A stretch of DNA of 28,913 nucleotides from Candidatus Phytoplasma sacchari (GCF_009268105.1 NZ_VWXM01000007.1:1-28913); one strand, 5' to 3'. Positions 1 to 9,997 are shown, numbered from the stretch's first letter. Numbers and translations are program-made. The notes: generated from the letters alone by a model not told the origin.

Positions 1-1284
1 ATCATCAGATTTTTTTTGTAATCTTGTTTGGTCTGTTGTTAATTGAGTCACTCTACTTTCTGCTTGACGAAGTTTTTCTGGATATTCTTGGATGGCTGTT
101 TGTAAATTACTGTTTTTTTCTTTTAAATCATTAGCTTGAATATTAAAAAGACTAATGTTTTTTTCATTTTCTTCTTGTGTTTTTTTTAATTTTGTGTTAT
201 CTTGTGCTAAACTATTAACTTCATCTACTAAGTTAAGATATTCTTTGGTTTTTTGATTGTTTGTGTCTTGTAATTTTCTGTTTAAACGAAATTCTTCAAC
301 TAATTTCAAAAGTGATTCATTTTTTTCATTTAATTCTTTAATTTTATCTTTTTGTTCTTTCATTGTTAATATCAACAATTGCAATGTTTTTTCTAAATAA
401 TTATATGATTCTGAAGAAGAAACAAAATCAATAAATTCTATTGGTTTATCACCAAATGTCATTGGCATATTTTGATGAAAAAATATTTTTTTTATAGAAA
501 TATTATGAGAAGAAACCCCACTATAATAATTTCCCCTTGTTCTATATTCGAATTGTTGTATAGCTTGTTTAATATAATCTTTTCTTGTGTTAAAATCATT
601 TAATTGTAAATGACCTGCTTTAAATTCACGTTCTAAATGAACAAAATCTTTTTTTAAATTAAAATAATCTTTAAAATTATGAAACAATTCTTGATCCGTT
701 ATAAACAACATCAAAGCATTTTTTAAGCGTTGTTCTGACAAATTCATTTTAGTCATTTGAGAAAAATAATAAACAAAAATATTGTAAACATCATATTGAT
801 TTATAAAATCAATAATATAATCTACATCCAAAATTTTATCCTTATCAAATTCATAAAATTTACAATCTGTATAAATTTTCATTGCTGTGAAAATTAAATA
901 TGCATCAACTATCTTTTTATAATTTTTAACAAAAAGTAGTAATTTTTTAAATAAATCAACATTATTATCTAAATTAGGATATTTTAATCTAAATTCACGA
1001 AAATAATTAAAAAAATATTTAATAATTCTCTGTTTCAATTCATTAGATTCTGATTTAAGAAGTAGGTTTTCTGAATCATTAATTTTTTGTTCACTTAAAC
1101 CTATTTTGTTGTTGTTTTGTAGTAAAATTTTATTTTGCTCAAAAATAAAATTATTTTCTAACTTTTTATATTTTTTTTCTTTATTTAAAATAAAAATCTT
1201 ATTATAGAAAAAATAAAATAAAAAAAATATAGGTATTATGTATAATAAAAATAAAAAAATATTAAAACTATTTTTTTTGTTCAT
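1..1284 (-). CDS. Partial membrane-anchored coiled-coil protein, probable AAA+ ATPase paralogue (3' end outside window)
   Basis: An open frame of 428 codons runs from an ATG at 1284 to the left edge without a stop, so only the N-terminal part is present. Residues about 8-28 form one strongly hydrophobic segment after a short Asn/Lys-rich start, giving an N-terminal membrane anchor. Residues about 60-300 are a helical region with many Phe and Tyr. From about residue 315 the sequence is rich in Glu, Lys, Gln and Leu with heptad-like spacing, a long coiled coil that is still running at the edge. The order (anchor, Tyr/Phe-rich helical region, long coiled coil) is the same as in the N-terminal half of the AAA+ protein at 19017-23159, so I infer that a AAA+ domain follows outside the window. 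No ATPase motif is visible here. The motif AGAAAGTT lies 18 bases upstream of the start, as before the 19017 gene. The gene is divergent from recG. Confidence 0.75.
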   Translation of the reverse strand, partial: MNKKNSFNIFLFLLYIIPIFFLFYFFYNKIFILNKEKKYKKLENNFIFEQNKILLQNNNKIGLSEQKINDSENLLLKSESNELKQRIIKYFFNYFREFRLKYPNLDNNVDLFKKLLLFVKNYKKIVDAYLIFTAMKIYTDCKFYEFDKDKILDVDYIIDFINQYDVYNIFVYYFSQMTKMNLSEQRLKNALMLFITDQELFHNFKDYFNLKKDFVHLEREFKAGHLQLNDFNTRKDYIKQAIQQFEYRTRGNYYSGVSSHNISIKKIFFHQNMPMTFGDKPIEFIDFVSSSESYNYLEKTLQLLILTMKEQKDKIKELNEKNESLLKLVEEFRLNRKLQDTNNQKTKEYLNLVDEVNSLAQDNTKLKKTQEENEKNISLFNIQANDLKEKNSNLQTAIQEYPEKLRQAESRVTQLTTDQTRLQKKSDD

Positions 1285-1302
1285 ATTTAAAAAAACTCAA
1301 AT

Positions 1303-1310
1303 AACTTTCT
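1303..1310 (-). promoter_or_regulatory. AGAAAGTT ribosome-binding-like motif before the left-edge coiled-coil gene
   Basis: On the minus strand AGAAAGTT follows a T run and ends 18 bases before the ATG at 1284. AGAAAG matches the 5' half of the full complement to the 16S rRNA 3' tail (AGAAAGGAGG). The same motif stands before the genes at 19017 and 27844. Confidence 0.45.
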
Positions 1311-1608
1311 AAAAAAATATTTTATTTTTATAAAATGTTAAAATTAAATTTAATAAAAATAAAAAAACTTAATTAAAAAATAACTAAGTTATTATTGTAA
1401 CAAAAAATTAAATTATTGTAAATACATAAAAAAATAAAAATAAGAAAAAAATTATTATTTTTTCAAATAAAATTTAAATAAATATTAAAAAAATAATTAT
1501 AAATAAAAAAAAATAATAAAGATTATATATACTCAAAAAAAAAAAAAAAAAAACAAATTCTTATATATCTTTTTTATAAAAAAGCTAAAATAAATATATA
1601 ATAAAATA

Positions 1609-1617
1609 TGCTATAAT
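1609..1617 (+). promoter_or_regulatory. Extended -10 promoter for recG-plsX-rnc-dnaD
   Basis: TGCTATAAT is a perfect -10 hexamer (1612-1617) preceded by the extended -10 dinucleotide TG. It lies about 108 bases upstream of the recG start. No clear -35 was found at 17 bases, which is acceptable for an extended -10 promoter. The same arrangement (TGTTATAAT) precedes imp. Confidence 0.5.
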
Positions 1618-1724
1618 TTATAATAAATATTAAAAAGAAATTTTAATTAATATTTATTATTTTTAAAATATTTTTTAATTTAAAAAATTCAAAAATATTT
1701 TAAAAAAATTGAGGTTTTTAAAAA

Positions 1725-3625
1725 ATGAATTATTATTCTTATTTTGAAAATGAAACAATAAAATCTTATTTTAAAAAAAAATTATTAAAAAATAATATTC
1801 ATAATACTAAGGATTTAATATTAAAAAAACCAGTAAAATACGAAGATTTTACATTATCTCATATCCAAAAATTGAATAATAATAAAGAAATAAAGATATT
1901 AGGGACTATATTAAATAATCCTATTCAAATAAAAACAAAAAAAAATAAAAATGCAATATATTTTTATATAATACTGTCAAACAATCAAAAAATCAAAGTA
2001 ATAATTTTTAATAATTTTTTTTTACTCAAAATATTAAAAAAAATCAAAAAATTTTTATTAAAGGTAAATATTATTTCCAAAATAATTGTATTATTGCTTC
2101 GTTTATTCATAATGATTCGAATATAAAAAATAAAATAAAACCTATTTATAAATTAAAAAATGTTTCAAATAAATTAATTATTTCTTATTTAAAAAAAACT
2201 TTTGAAAATAATAAATTAAAAATTAAGGAAAATTTAAATGAAAAAATTATAAAAAAATTTAATTTAATTAGTAGAAAAGAAGCTTTTAAACAGTTACACT
2301 TACCTCAAAATAAAAAAATGCTTTTTGAAAGTATTAAAAGATTTAAAATTGAAGAAGCTATTAAAATAATTCAAAAATGGTTTGTAAAAAGTAAAATAAA
2401 AATATTCAAACATCCTATTTTATATGATATTTATTATGTTAAGAAAATGATAGAAAAAATACCATTCATATTAACAAAAAATCAAAAAAAAATAGTAAAT
2501 GAAATTTATATTGATTTCAAAAAAAAGTATATTACAAGAAGATTAATACAAGGAGATGTGGGAACTGGTAAAACTATCATTTCTTTTATAGCTGCTTTAG
2601 GAGTTATTAGCGCAAAAAAACAAGTCCTTATAATGGCTCCAACTGAAATTTTAGCTAAACAGCATTATCTTAATTTCTCTAAATTATTTCCTGAAATTAA
2701 AACTATTTTTTTAACTTCAAAAACAAAAAATAAAGAAAATTTTAAAAAAAAAATTAAAGAAGAAAATATTCAAATAGTCTTTGGTACTCATTTATTATCA
2801 AACATAGACTTTAAAGAATTAGGATTAATTATTATAGATGAAACTCATAAATTTGGCATTCATGTTAAAAAAAAAACAATATATAAAAATTCCACATCAG
2901 ATGTTTTGTATTTAACAGCCACCCCTATCCCAAAAACTTTAAACACTATTTTATTTAATTTTTTAGATATTTCAATTCTTAAAGAAAATCCTTATCAAAA
3001 AAGAAATATTATAACCAAAATTGTTTCTTTTGAAAAAATAATACCTTTAATTATTCAAAATCAACAAAAAAAAGAACAATCATATTTAATTGTCCCTTCT
3101 ATCAAAGATAATAATAAATATTTTAGTATTCAAAAAATTAAATCTTTACTGGAAAAAAATAAAATAAAAAATTTTTATGTTTTGCACAGTAGAATTAAAA
3201 CAGAAGAAAAAGAACAAATAATGAATTGTTTTAGTAATGATAAAAAAGGCATTTTACTAACAACTTCTATAGTTGAAGTAGGTATTGATGTTAAAAATGC
3301 AACTCTTATTATTATTTTAGGAGCAGAATATTTCGGTTTAAGTCAACTACACCAATTAAGAGGTAGGGTAGGAAGGAATAAAAAACAAAATTATTGTTTT
3401 TTTGTGTCTAAAAATAAAAATAAACGTTTAAAAATTTTAGAAAAAGAAAACAATTGTTTCAAATTAAGTGAAATAGACTTAATAAATAGAGGCCCTGGTG
3501 ATTTTTTGGGTCACAAACAAAGTGGTTTTTTCAAATATAATTTTTTGAATATAGAAAAAGATTTTGAAATTATAAAAAATATAAAAGAATATTTTTCCCA
3601 AAAAAATAAAAAAGAAAGGATTTAA
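1725..3625 (+). pseudogene. recG: ATP-dependent DNA helicase RecG, disrupted by a frameshift
   Basis: RecG remodels stalled replication forks and Holliday junctions. Here it is split into two frames. The first (1725-2126, GAGG 10 bases before ATG) gives the N-terminal wedge/OB region and leaves the family frame at about 2035-2062, within A-rich runs. Continuing in the frame of 2318-3625 restores wedge-like sequence (KGKYYFQNN) from 2060 on, so one small indel joins them. The downstream part keeps the whole helicase core: Walker A GDVGTGKT, a DETH box (RecG usually has DEQH), TATPIPKT, the GRVGR motif VI and the C-terminal RecG region. The fused product would be about 633 aa, slightly shorter than typical RecG (about 670-690). 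The ATG at 2318 is an internal Met with no ribosome binding site. A sequencing error or slippage in the A tract cannot be excluded. plsX follows after 7 bases, keeping the recG-plsX-rnc order known from Bacillus. Confidence 0.85.
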
Positions 3626-3632
3626 ATCTTTT

Positions 3633-4670
3633 ATGATCAAATTAGCTATAGATGCTATGGGAGGAGATTTTTCTCCTGAAATAGTTATAAAAGGCGTTAT
3701 TAAAGCATTAAAAAAAGAAAAATCATTAAATATTTTTTTATATGGTGATCAAAAAAAAATTCAAAATATTCTTGATAAAGAAAATAAAAATGAATTATCA
3801 AATATAATTAAAAACAGAATGTTTGTAATTCATACTCCCTATTTTTTAAACATGGGGATTACAAATATTAGAGAAGAACTTAGAGATAACCCTTCTAATT
3901 CATTATTTTTAGCACTTAAAGCAGCTAAAAACAATGAAGTAGATGGAGTAGTTTCTGCTGGGCCTACACAAGCACTTATCCTATCAAGTTATTTAATATT
4001 AGAAAAATTTGATTATATGAATAGAATAGCTTTAGCACCTATTTTTTCTTCGATAGAGAAAAATAAAAAAAAAATTATTCTAGATGCAGGCGCTAATATT
4101 GACTTAAAACCTAAAAATATTTTAGATTTTGCTATATGTGCTTCAATCATTTATCAAGAATTATTTAAAACACCCAAACCTATAGTTAAACTTTTAAATA
4201 TTGGAAAAGAAAAAAACAAAGGAAGAATTTTTGAACAAGAAACTTTTAATTTGTTAAAAAAAGAAAAAACCATATTTTTTCATGGAAATGAAGAACCTAA
4301 TAACATTTTAAATTCTGAAGCTGATATATTATTGAGCGATGGTTTTACTACAAATATGATTTTAAAAAGTTATGAAGGAGCAATAGAAGTTTTAATAAAT
4401 TCTTTTAAAAAAATTATGAGTGAAAATTTTTTTAAAAAAATAATATGTAAAATTTTATTTCAAAAAAAAATTAAAAAATTAAAGAAAAAAATAGATCATA
4501 AAGAAATAGGAGGAGCTATTATTTTAGGTTTAAAAACAATTGTTATCAAAGCTCACGGTAATGCTGAATATTATTCTTTCTATAAAGCTATTATACAAGC
4601 TAAAAAATTAATAGAAAACAAAATATTAAATAAAATTGATCAAAACCTAAAAAAGAAAAATAATGAATAA
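3633..4670 (+). CDS. plsX: Phosphate acyltransferase PlsX
   Basis: PlsX forms acyl-phosphate from acyl-ACP and phosphate, which PlsY uses for the first acylation of glycerol-3-phosphate, so it feeds membrane phospholipid synthesis in the same pathway as pssA and psd in this window. The length (345 aa) is normal. The N-terminus has the family signature DAMGGDFSPE (residues 7-16). Further landmarks are VSAGPTQAL, DGFTTNMILKSYEGA and GGAIILGLKTIVIKAHG. Two usually conserved Gly positions differ: SAGNTGA is SAGPTQA, and DGFxGN is DGFTTN. The fold is clear, but these changes may matter. The start is supported by AGAAAGGA 12 bases upstream. The gene is 7 bases after recG and overlaps rnc by 8 bases, so it is in one operon. 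Confidence 0.93.
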   Translation: MIKLAIDAMGGDFSPEIVIKGVIKALKKEKSLNIFLYGDQKKIQNILDKENKNELSNIIKNRMFVIHTPYFLNMGITNIREELRDNPSNSLFLALKAAKNNEVDGVVSAGPTQALILSSYLILEKFDYMNRIALAPIFSSIEKNKKKIILDAGANIDLKPKNILDFAICASIIYQELFKTPKPIVKLLNIGKEKNKGRIFEQETFNLLKKEKTIFFHGNEEPNNILNSEADILLSDGFTTNMILKSYEGAIEVLINSFKKIMSENFFKKIICKILFQKKIKKLKKKIDHKEIGGAIILGLKTIVIKAHGNAEYYSFYKAIIQAKKLIENKILNKIDQNLKKKNNE

Positions 4671-5367
4671 ATGCATTACAGATCTATTCGAAAGATTAGA
4701 TATTAAACCAAAAAATATAGATTTTTATATCAGCGCATTAACTCACAGTTCCTATGCGAATGAAAAAAATTTTAAATATAGTGATAACGAAAGATTAGAA
4801 TTTTTAGGCGATGCAGTTATTAATTTTTTAATGGCTAGTTATTTATATAAAAAAAATGAAGATAATGAAGGAATTATGACTAAAAAAAGAGCTCAAGCAG
4901 TTTGTGTTGAATCTTTATTAATTTATGCCAATGAAATTCAATTAAAAGATTATATTTTATTAGGAAAAGGTGAAAAAAAAAGATATATACATAATTATTC
5001 TATTATTGCAGATGCTTTCGAAGCTCTTTTTGGTGCTATTTATTTAGATTTAGGATTTAATATAGTTGAAAAAACTTTTTATCACATAATTTTACCTTGT
5101 TTAAAAAAAACTATTAATATTATTGATTTTAAAACAAAACTACAAGAATTAGTCCAAACTGAAAAAAAAAATATTCAATACAAAATAGTATCTGAAAATG
5201 GATTAGCTCATGAAAAAAAATTTGTAGCAGAAGTTTATTTAGAAAATAAATGTTTAGGTAGAGGAATTGGTAAAACTAAAAAAGCTGCTGAACAAAAAGC
5301 AGCTGAAAAAGCACTTCAAAAAATATCTATAAAAAAAAGGGATGAAAATGTTAAAAAATCTTTATAA
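4663..5367 (+). CDS. rnc: Ribonuclease III
   Basis: RNase III cuts double-stranded RNA and matures the rRNA precursor. The signature NERLEFLGDAV is at residues 42-52, with metal-binding Glu46 and Asp50. The second catalytic pair is in DAFEALFGAIYLD (Asp117, Glu120). A C-terminal double-stranded RNA binding domain runs from about residue 155 to 225 and ends in the usual KTKKAAEQKAAEKAL helix. The length of 234 aa fits the family. The start overlaps plsX by 8 bases and the end overlaps dnaD by about 20-26 bases, so translation of the three genes is probably coupled. All key residues are present and I expect a functional enzyme. Confidence 0.95.
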   Translation: MNKCITDLFERLDIKPKNIDFYISALTHSSYANEKNFKYSDNERLEFLGDAVINFLMASYLYKKNEDNEGIMTKKRAQAVCVESLLIYANEIQLKDYILLGKGEKKRYIHNYSIIADAFEALFGAIYLDLGFNIVEKTFYHIILPCLKKTINIIDFKTKLQELVQTEKKNIQYKIVSENGLAHEKKFVAEVYLENKCLGRGIGKTKKAAEQKAAEKALQKISIKKRDENVKKSL

Positions 5368-5962
5368 AAAAGGTTATCTAAATATTGAAAAAATATTAAT
5401 CAAAGAATTTATTAATTTAAATTTAGAAATAAATGAACTGGCTGTTTTATTATTATTATTCAACGATGATCAAGATCATTTTTCTTCTCTTAATTTAGCT
5501 GAAAAAACAAATTTTTCTAAAAACGAAATTGAAGAAATTTTAGAAAATTTAATAAAAAAAAATTTTTTTAATATAGTACAAGAACAAAAAAATGAAAAAT
5601 TTATAGAAAAATTAAATTTTGATAATACTTTTATAAAATTAGAAAAAATTTTAAATAAAAAAAAAATTGAACAAAAAGAAACCAAAAATTATAATAAAGA
5701 AATTAAAGAAACTATAGAAAATTTAGAAAAAATAAAAGGAAGAATTTTAACAGGTTTCGAATTAGAAATAGTTAAAAATTGGTATTTATCCAAAGGATAT
5801 TCACATAAAGATATTATAGACTCTATTAAAAAATCTTCTTTATATAATAAAAAATCTCTTAATTATATAGATTATATTTTAAATAAAAAAAAAGATTTAT
5901 TATATCCTAAAGATTTGCAAACTGATGAAATTCTTTATAAAATTTTTAAAAAAATAAAATAA
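5342..5962 (+). CDS. dnaD: DnaD-like replication initiation protein
   Basis: DnaD acts with DnaB and DnaI in Gram-positive bacteria to load the replicative helicase. The N-terminal half (about residues 15-75) looks like a winged-helix domain. After a Lys/Glu-rich linker, residues about 130-190 match the DnaD/DnaB C-terminal family (PF07261), with the hallmark order LTGFELEIVKNWYLSKGYS and then NYIDYILN near the end. At 206 aa it is close to the usual length of about 230. Two starts are possible: ATG 5342 and ATG 5348. The purine-rich AAGGG just before 5342 is better spaced for 5348. The gene overlaps the end of rnc. In phytoplasmas dnaD typically lies immediately before imp, as here. Confidence 0.85.
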   Translation: MKMLKNLYKKGYLNIEKILIKEFINLNLEINELAVLLLLFNDDQDHFSSLNLAEKTNFSKNEIEEILENLIKKNFFNIVQEQKNEKFIEKLNFDNTFIKLEKILNKKKIEQKETKNYNKEIKETIENLEKIKGRILTGFELEIVKNWYLSKGYSHKDIIDSIKKSSLYNKKSLNYIDYILNKKKDLLYPKDLQTDEILYKIFKKIK

Positions 5963-5997
5963 TTTGTTTAATGTTTTTTTATTGAATTGCTAAATTA

Positions 5998-6006
5998 TGT
6001 TATAAT
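5998..6006 (+). promoter_or_regulatory. Extended -10 promoter of imp
   Basis: TGTTATAAT gives a perfect -10 hexamer at 6001-6006 with the upstream TG of an extended -10. A TTGAAT at 5982-5987 is only 13 bases away, too close for a normal -35. Transcription would start near 6013 and leave a leader of about 80 bases. This separates the surface antigen gene from the recG-dnaD operon. Confidence 0.6.
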
Positions 6007-6013
6007 TATGGTA

Positions 6014-6039
6014 TTGAATCTTTATAAAAAAAGATTTAA
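6014..6039 (+). promoter_or_regulatory. Stem-loop in the imp 5' leader
   Basis: TTGAATCTTT (6014-6023) pairs with AAAGATTTAA (6030-6039) around a 6-base loop: ten pairs, one of them G-U. It begins almost at the predicted transcript 5' end and is followed by no T tract, so it is not a terminator. A 5'-end hairpin of this kind could stabilise the mRNA of an abundant protein. That role is inference. Confidence 0.5.
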
Positions 6040-6092
6040 TAATAAAATAAATACAAAAAGATTAATATAGGAGGAAAAATAAAAAATATATT

Positions 6093-6581
6093 ATGCAAAA
6101 TGAAAAATTTTGGTACACAAAAAAAGGTATAACTATTATTGCATCTGTAGTTGTTGGTTTTTTAGCAATTTTACTAACTATGTGTTATTATTTCAGATGG
6201 TGGCCTTTTCCGAAAAAACTAAACGAAAAGACAATAAAAAAATTTGAAAAAGAAATAGTACTTAAAAGTGTAACAGAAGACGAAGTTTCAGATGCGGATA
6301 AAGCTGAAAAAGTTTTAAAAGAATTAAAAGCAAAAAATTCTCAAATAGGGAAATTGTTAGAAATAATTGAAAAACATAATAAAAAAAGCAAAGATGACAA
6401 AAAAATAAAAGACGCAACAATTGAAGCATTTAATTCAATTGTAAAATCAATAAATGAACTAAAAGTAGAAAAATCTAGTTATGTCAAATCTGACTTTAAA
6501 GACAAATACAATTCAGCAGCTGATTCAACTAAATTATCCAATGCTTTTGCAAGCTTAAAAAGTGATTTAGAAATTAAATAA
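6093..6581 (+). CDS. imp: Immunodominant membrane protein Imp
   Basis: Imp is a major phytoplasma surface antigen that coats the cell and is thought to contact plant or insect host proteins. The 162-aa product has a short N-terminal cytoplasmic segment, one membrane helix at about residues 13-34, an aromatic/proline border (RWWPFP), and then a hydrophilic Lys/Glu/Ser-rich domain of about 120 residues that would face outside. This uncleaved-anchor topology, the length and the position between dnaD and pyrG all match imp. The sequence itself is too variable in this family to be diagnostic. A perfect AGGAGG lies at 6069-6074, but 18 bases from the ATG, an unusually long gap. No upstream ATG, GTG or TTG exists in frame. 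The gene has its own promoter, leader hairpin and terminator, so it is probably expressed alone and strongly. Confidence 0.85.
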   Translation: MQNEKFWYTKKGITIIASVVVGFLAILLTMCYYFRWWPFPKKLNEKTIKKFEKEIVLKSVTEDEVSDADKAEKVLKELKAKNSQIGKLLEIIEKHNKKSKDDKKIKDATIEAFNSIVKSINELKVEKSSYVKSDFKDKYNSAADSTKLSNAFASLKSDLEIK

Positions 6582-6644
6582 ATAATTTAAAAATTAATTT
6601 ATTTTATTATTTAAAATTTATTTCTTTTTTTTTAAAAAAAAAGT

Positions 6645-6676
6645 AAAAAAATATGCAAAAGCATATTTTTTTTTTT

Positions 6677-6678
<2 letters not shown>
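6645..6678. terminator. Bidirectional terminator between imp and pyrG
   Basis: A 12-bp stem (6645-6656 with 6661-6672, core ATATGC/GCATAT) closes on an AAAA loop. It is flanked by a T run on the plus strand and by an A run that becomes a U run on the minus strand. It can stop imp from the left and pyrG from the right. The right edge overlaps the pyrG stop codon. Confidence 0.85.
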
Positions 6679-8335
<1,657 letters not shown>

Positions 8336-8369
8336 CTAAATATTCTTTTTTTAAATAAAAACTAATAAA

Positions 8370-9245
8370 TTAAATCTTTATGCCTATTTTTTCACCTATT
8401 CTAACTTTAGTATTTATATTTAAAGAAGTATTTTTTAAAATTTTTGTATTAAAAGAAATAATATTTTTTTTAATTAATAAAATAACTGTAGAACCTCCAA
8501 AAGAAAAAAAACCTTTTTCTTGACCTTTTTCAAATTTTGTTACTAAATAATTATGTATTTTACCTATTAATAATGCTCCCACTTCAATTTGGATTACTTG
8601 ACCAAAATTTTCAGTTTCAAGAATAGTATACTCTCGACTATTTTCTTTAAAAACATTAAAATATTTAAAAGCTATAGGTTTAATAGTGTGTAATCTACCT
8701 TTTATTTTATATGTTTTTTGATTTTGTATACCGTTATCTACAAAAATATATCGATGATAATCAAAAGGTCTTAATCTCAAAATAACAATATATCCTTTAA
8801 TATATTGTTCGGATAACTCTTTGTTCTTCAAAAGATCACTTATATGATATTTAGTATTTTTAATAAAATAAACACTATTATTTGATATAGGATATATACT
8901 TATTAATCCTTCGCAAGGACTAATAAAACTAGATTTATCATTTGAAAAAGAAATTTTTTTATATTTTCTAATAAAAAAATCATTATAAGATTTAAATTTG
9001 GTTTTTTTAAATAATTCTAAATTAATATTATTAAGTCTAACTGTTTTTCTAATATGTATTTTAGAAAAAAATGATTTAAAATAAAAACTTAATATATTAG
9101 AAAAAATTTTAGAAGTCAAAACTTTTAATAAAATTCTTTTTAAGAAACTTTTATTTAAATTAGAATATAAAAAAAATTTTTTTCTATTATTTATTTTTTG
9201 TTTTTTAAAAATATTTTGTTTATTTACTTTTGAAGACATTTTCAT
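8370..9245 (-). CDS. psd: Phosphatidylserine decarboxylase
   Basis: Psd converts phosphatidylserine to phosphatidylethanolamine. It is made as a proenzyme that cuts itself at a Ser to create a pyruvoyl group. The self-cleavage motif is visible as FGGST, with the Ser at residue 252 of this model, which leaves a small alpha chain of about 40 residues. RPFDYHRYIF, conserved in the family, is also present. The frame is open up to an ATG at 9284, but the ATG at 9245 is preceded by AAGGAA 7 bases away and avoids overlap with pssA, so I prefer 9245 (291 aa). The N-terminal 90 residues are very Lys/Phe-rich and poorly conserved. It sits between pssA and pyrG in one transcription unit. Confidence 0.9.
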   Translation of the reverse strand: MKMSSKVNKQNIFKKQKINNRKKFFLYSNLNKSFLKRILLKVLTSKIFSNILSFYFKSFFSKIHIRKTVRLNNINLELFKKTKFKSYNDFFIRKYKKISFSNDKSSFISPCEGLISIYPISNNSVYFIKNTKYHISDLLKNKELSEQYIKGYIVILRLRPFDYHRYIFVDNGIQNQKTYKIKGRLHTIKPIAFKYFNVFKENSREYTILETENFGQVIQIEVGALLIGKIHNYLVTKFEKGQEKGFFSFGGSTVILLIKKNIISFNTKILKNTSLNINTKVRIGEKIGIKI

Positions 9246-9262
9246 TTTATTTTCCTTATAAA

Positions 9263-9997
9263 TTAAACTTTCATAAAATAGCAAATTGCAAAAATTAATA
9301 TCAAAAAAAATATCGATATAGAAACTAGAAAAAAAATATTTTTTTGTTTTTTAATTTTGATTTTGTCAAAAATAAACAAAAAAGATAATAAAATTATCAA
9401 AAAAAGATAAAAAATAGGATAAATACGGATATAATAACTAAAAAAAGAAAAAAATATTTTTTTACTACAATATTTTTTAGATATAATTTGTAACAAAACT
9501 AAAAATGGGAAAATAATAGAAGAAAAAGTAACAGGAACGCCTGTATAGTATTTCTTAAAATCTTTTTCTTTATCTATTTCGCTTATAACATTAAAATGAG
9601 CTAATCTTATTAATACAGATAAAAGATAAAAACTAGAACAAAAAAGAAAAAAAACTTTAAATATATCTAAAGAACTCAAAAAATAAAAAATAAAACTATT
9701 ATTGTTTATATATTCAGATTTCAAAAAAGACCAACCAATCAAAATAGGTAAAATTCCAAAACTTATAATATCAGCTAAAGAATCTATTTGAACACCATAT
9801 TTTTTTTCTGTTACAGAACGTTTTTTTTTACAACGACTAATAAAACCATCAAAAACATCTAAAATACCAGATATAGATAAAAATATAGAAGCATAAACAA
9901 AATTATCATTATAAATAGTTAAACTTATTCCTGAAAAACCACTTAATAAATTTAAATAAGTTAAAAAAACAGTATAATTATACAAGCCTAAGAACAT
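9263..9997 (-). CDS. pssA: CDP-diacylglycerol-serine O-phosphatidyltransferase
   Basis: PssA joins serine to CDP-diacylglycerol and supplies phosphatidylserine to the Psd encoded just downstream. The protein is mostly hydrophobic, with about six to eight membrane helices. The CDP-alcohol phosphatidyltransferase motif is present as DGFISR (Asp50-Arg55), then Gly68, then Asp72 and Asp76 in DSLAD. Two details are unusual: the Ala of DGxxAR is Ser, and 12 residues instead of the usual 8 separate the Arg from the Gly, a basic insertion (CKKKR). The start is supported by GAGG with good spacing. It is 17 bases from the preferred psd start. The substrate is assigned from the adjacent psd and overall similarity. 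Confidence 0.87.
   Translation of the reverse strand: MFLGLYNYTVFLTYLNLLSGFSGISLTIYNDNFVYASIFLSISGILDVFDGFISRCKKKRSVTEKKYGVQIDSLADIISFGILPILIGWSFLKSEYINNNSFIFYFLSSLDIFKVFFLFCSSFYLLSVLIRLAHFNVISEIDKEKDFKKYYTGVPVTFSSIIFPFLVLLQIISKKYCSKKIFFSFFSYYIRIYPIFYLFLIILLSFLFIFDKIKIKKQKNIFFLVSISIFFLILIFAICYFMKV

Larger units (their letters stand above)
1285..1724. other. Divergent intergenic region, A/T homopolymers
   Basis: No gene is visible between the divergent coiled-coil gene and recG. The stretch is almost pure A and T. It has a run of 19 A at 1535-1553 just after alternating TA, and many short A/T palindromes. The rightmost part holds the recG promoter and ribosome binding site. No RNA gene or repeat copy could be recognised. 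Confidence 0.6.

Noticed and set aside
2318-3625. A separate intact helicase gene starting at 2318
   Set aside because: The ATG has no ribosome binding site and lies inside the RecG wedge-helicase linker; coding continues upstream in the same frame to about 2060.
5476-5685. Minus-strand Phe/Ser-rich open frame within dnaD
   Set aside because: Antisense shadow of a Lys/Glu-rich coding stretch.
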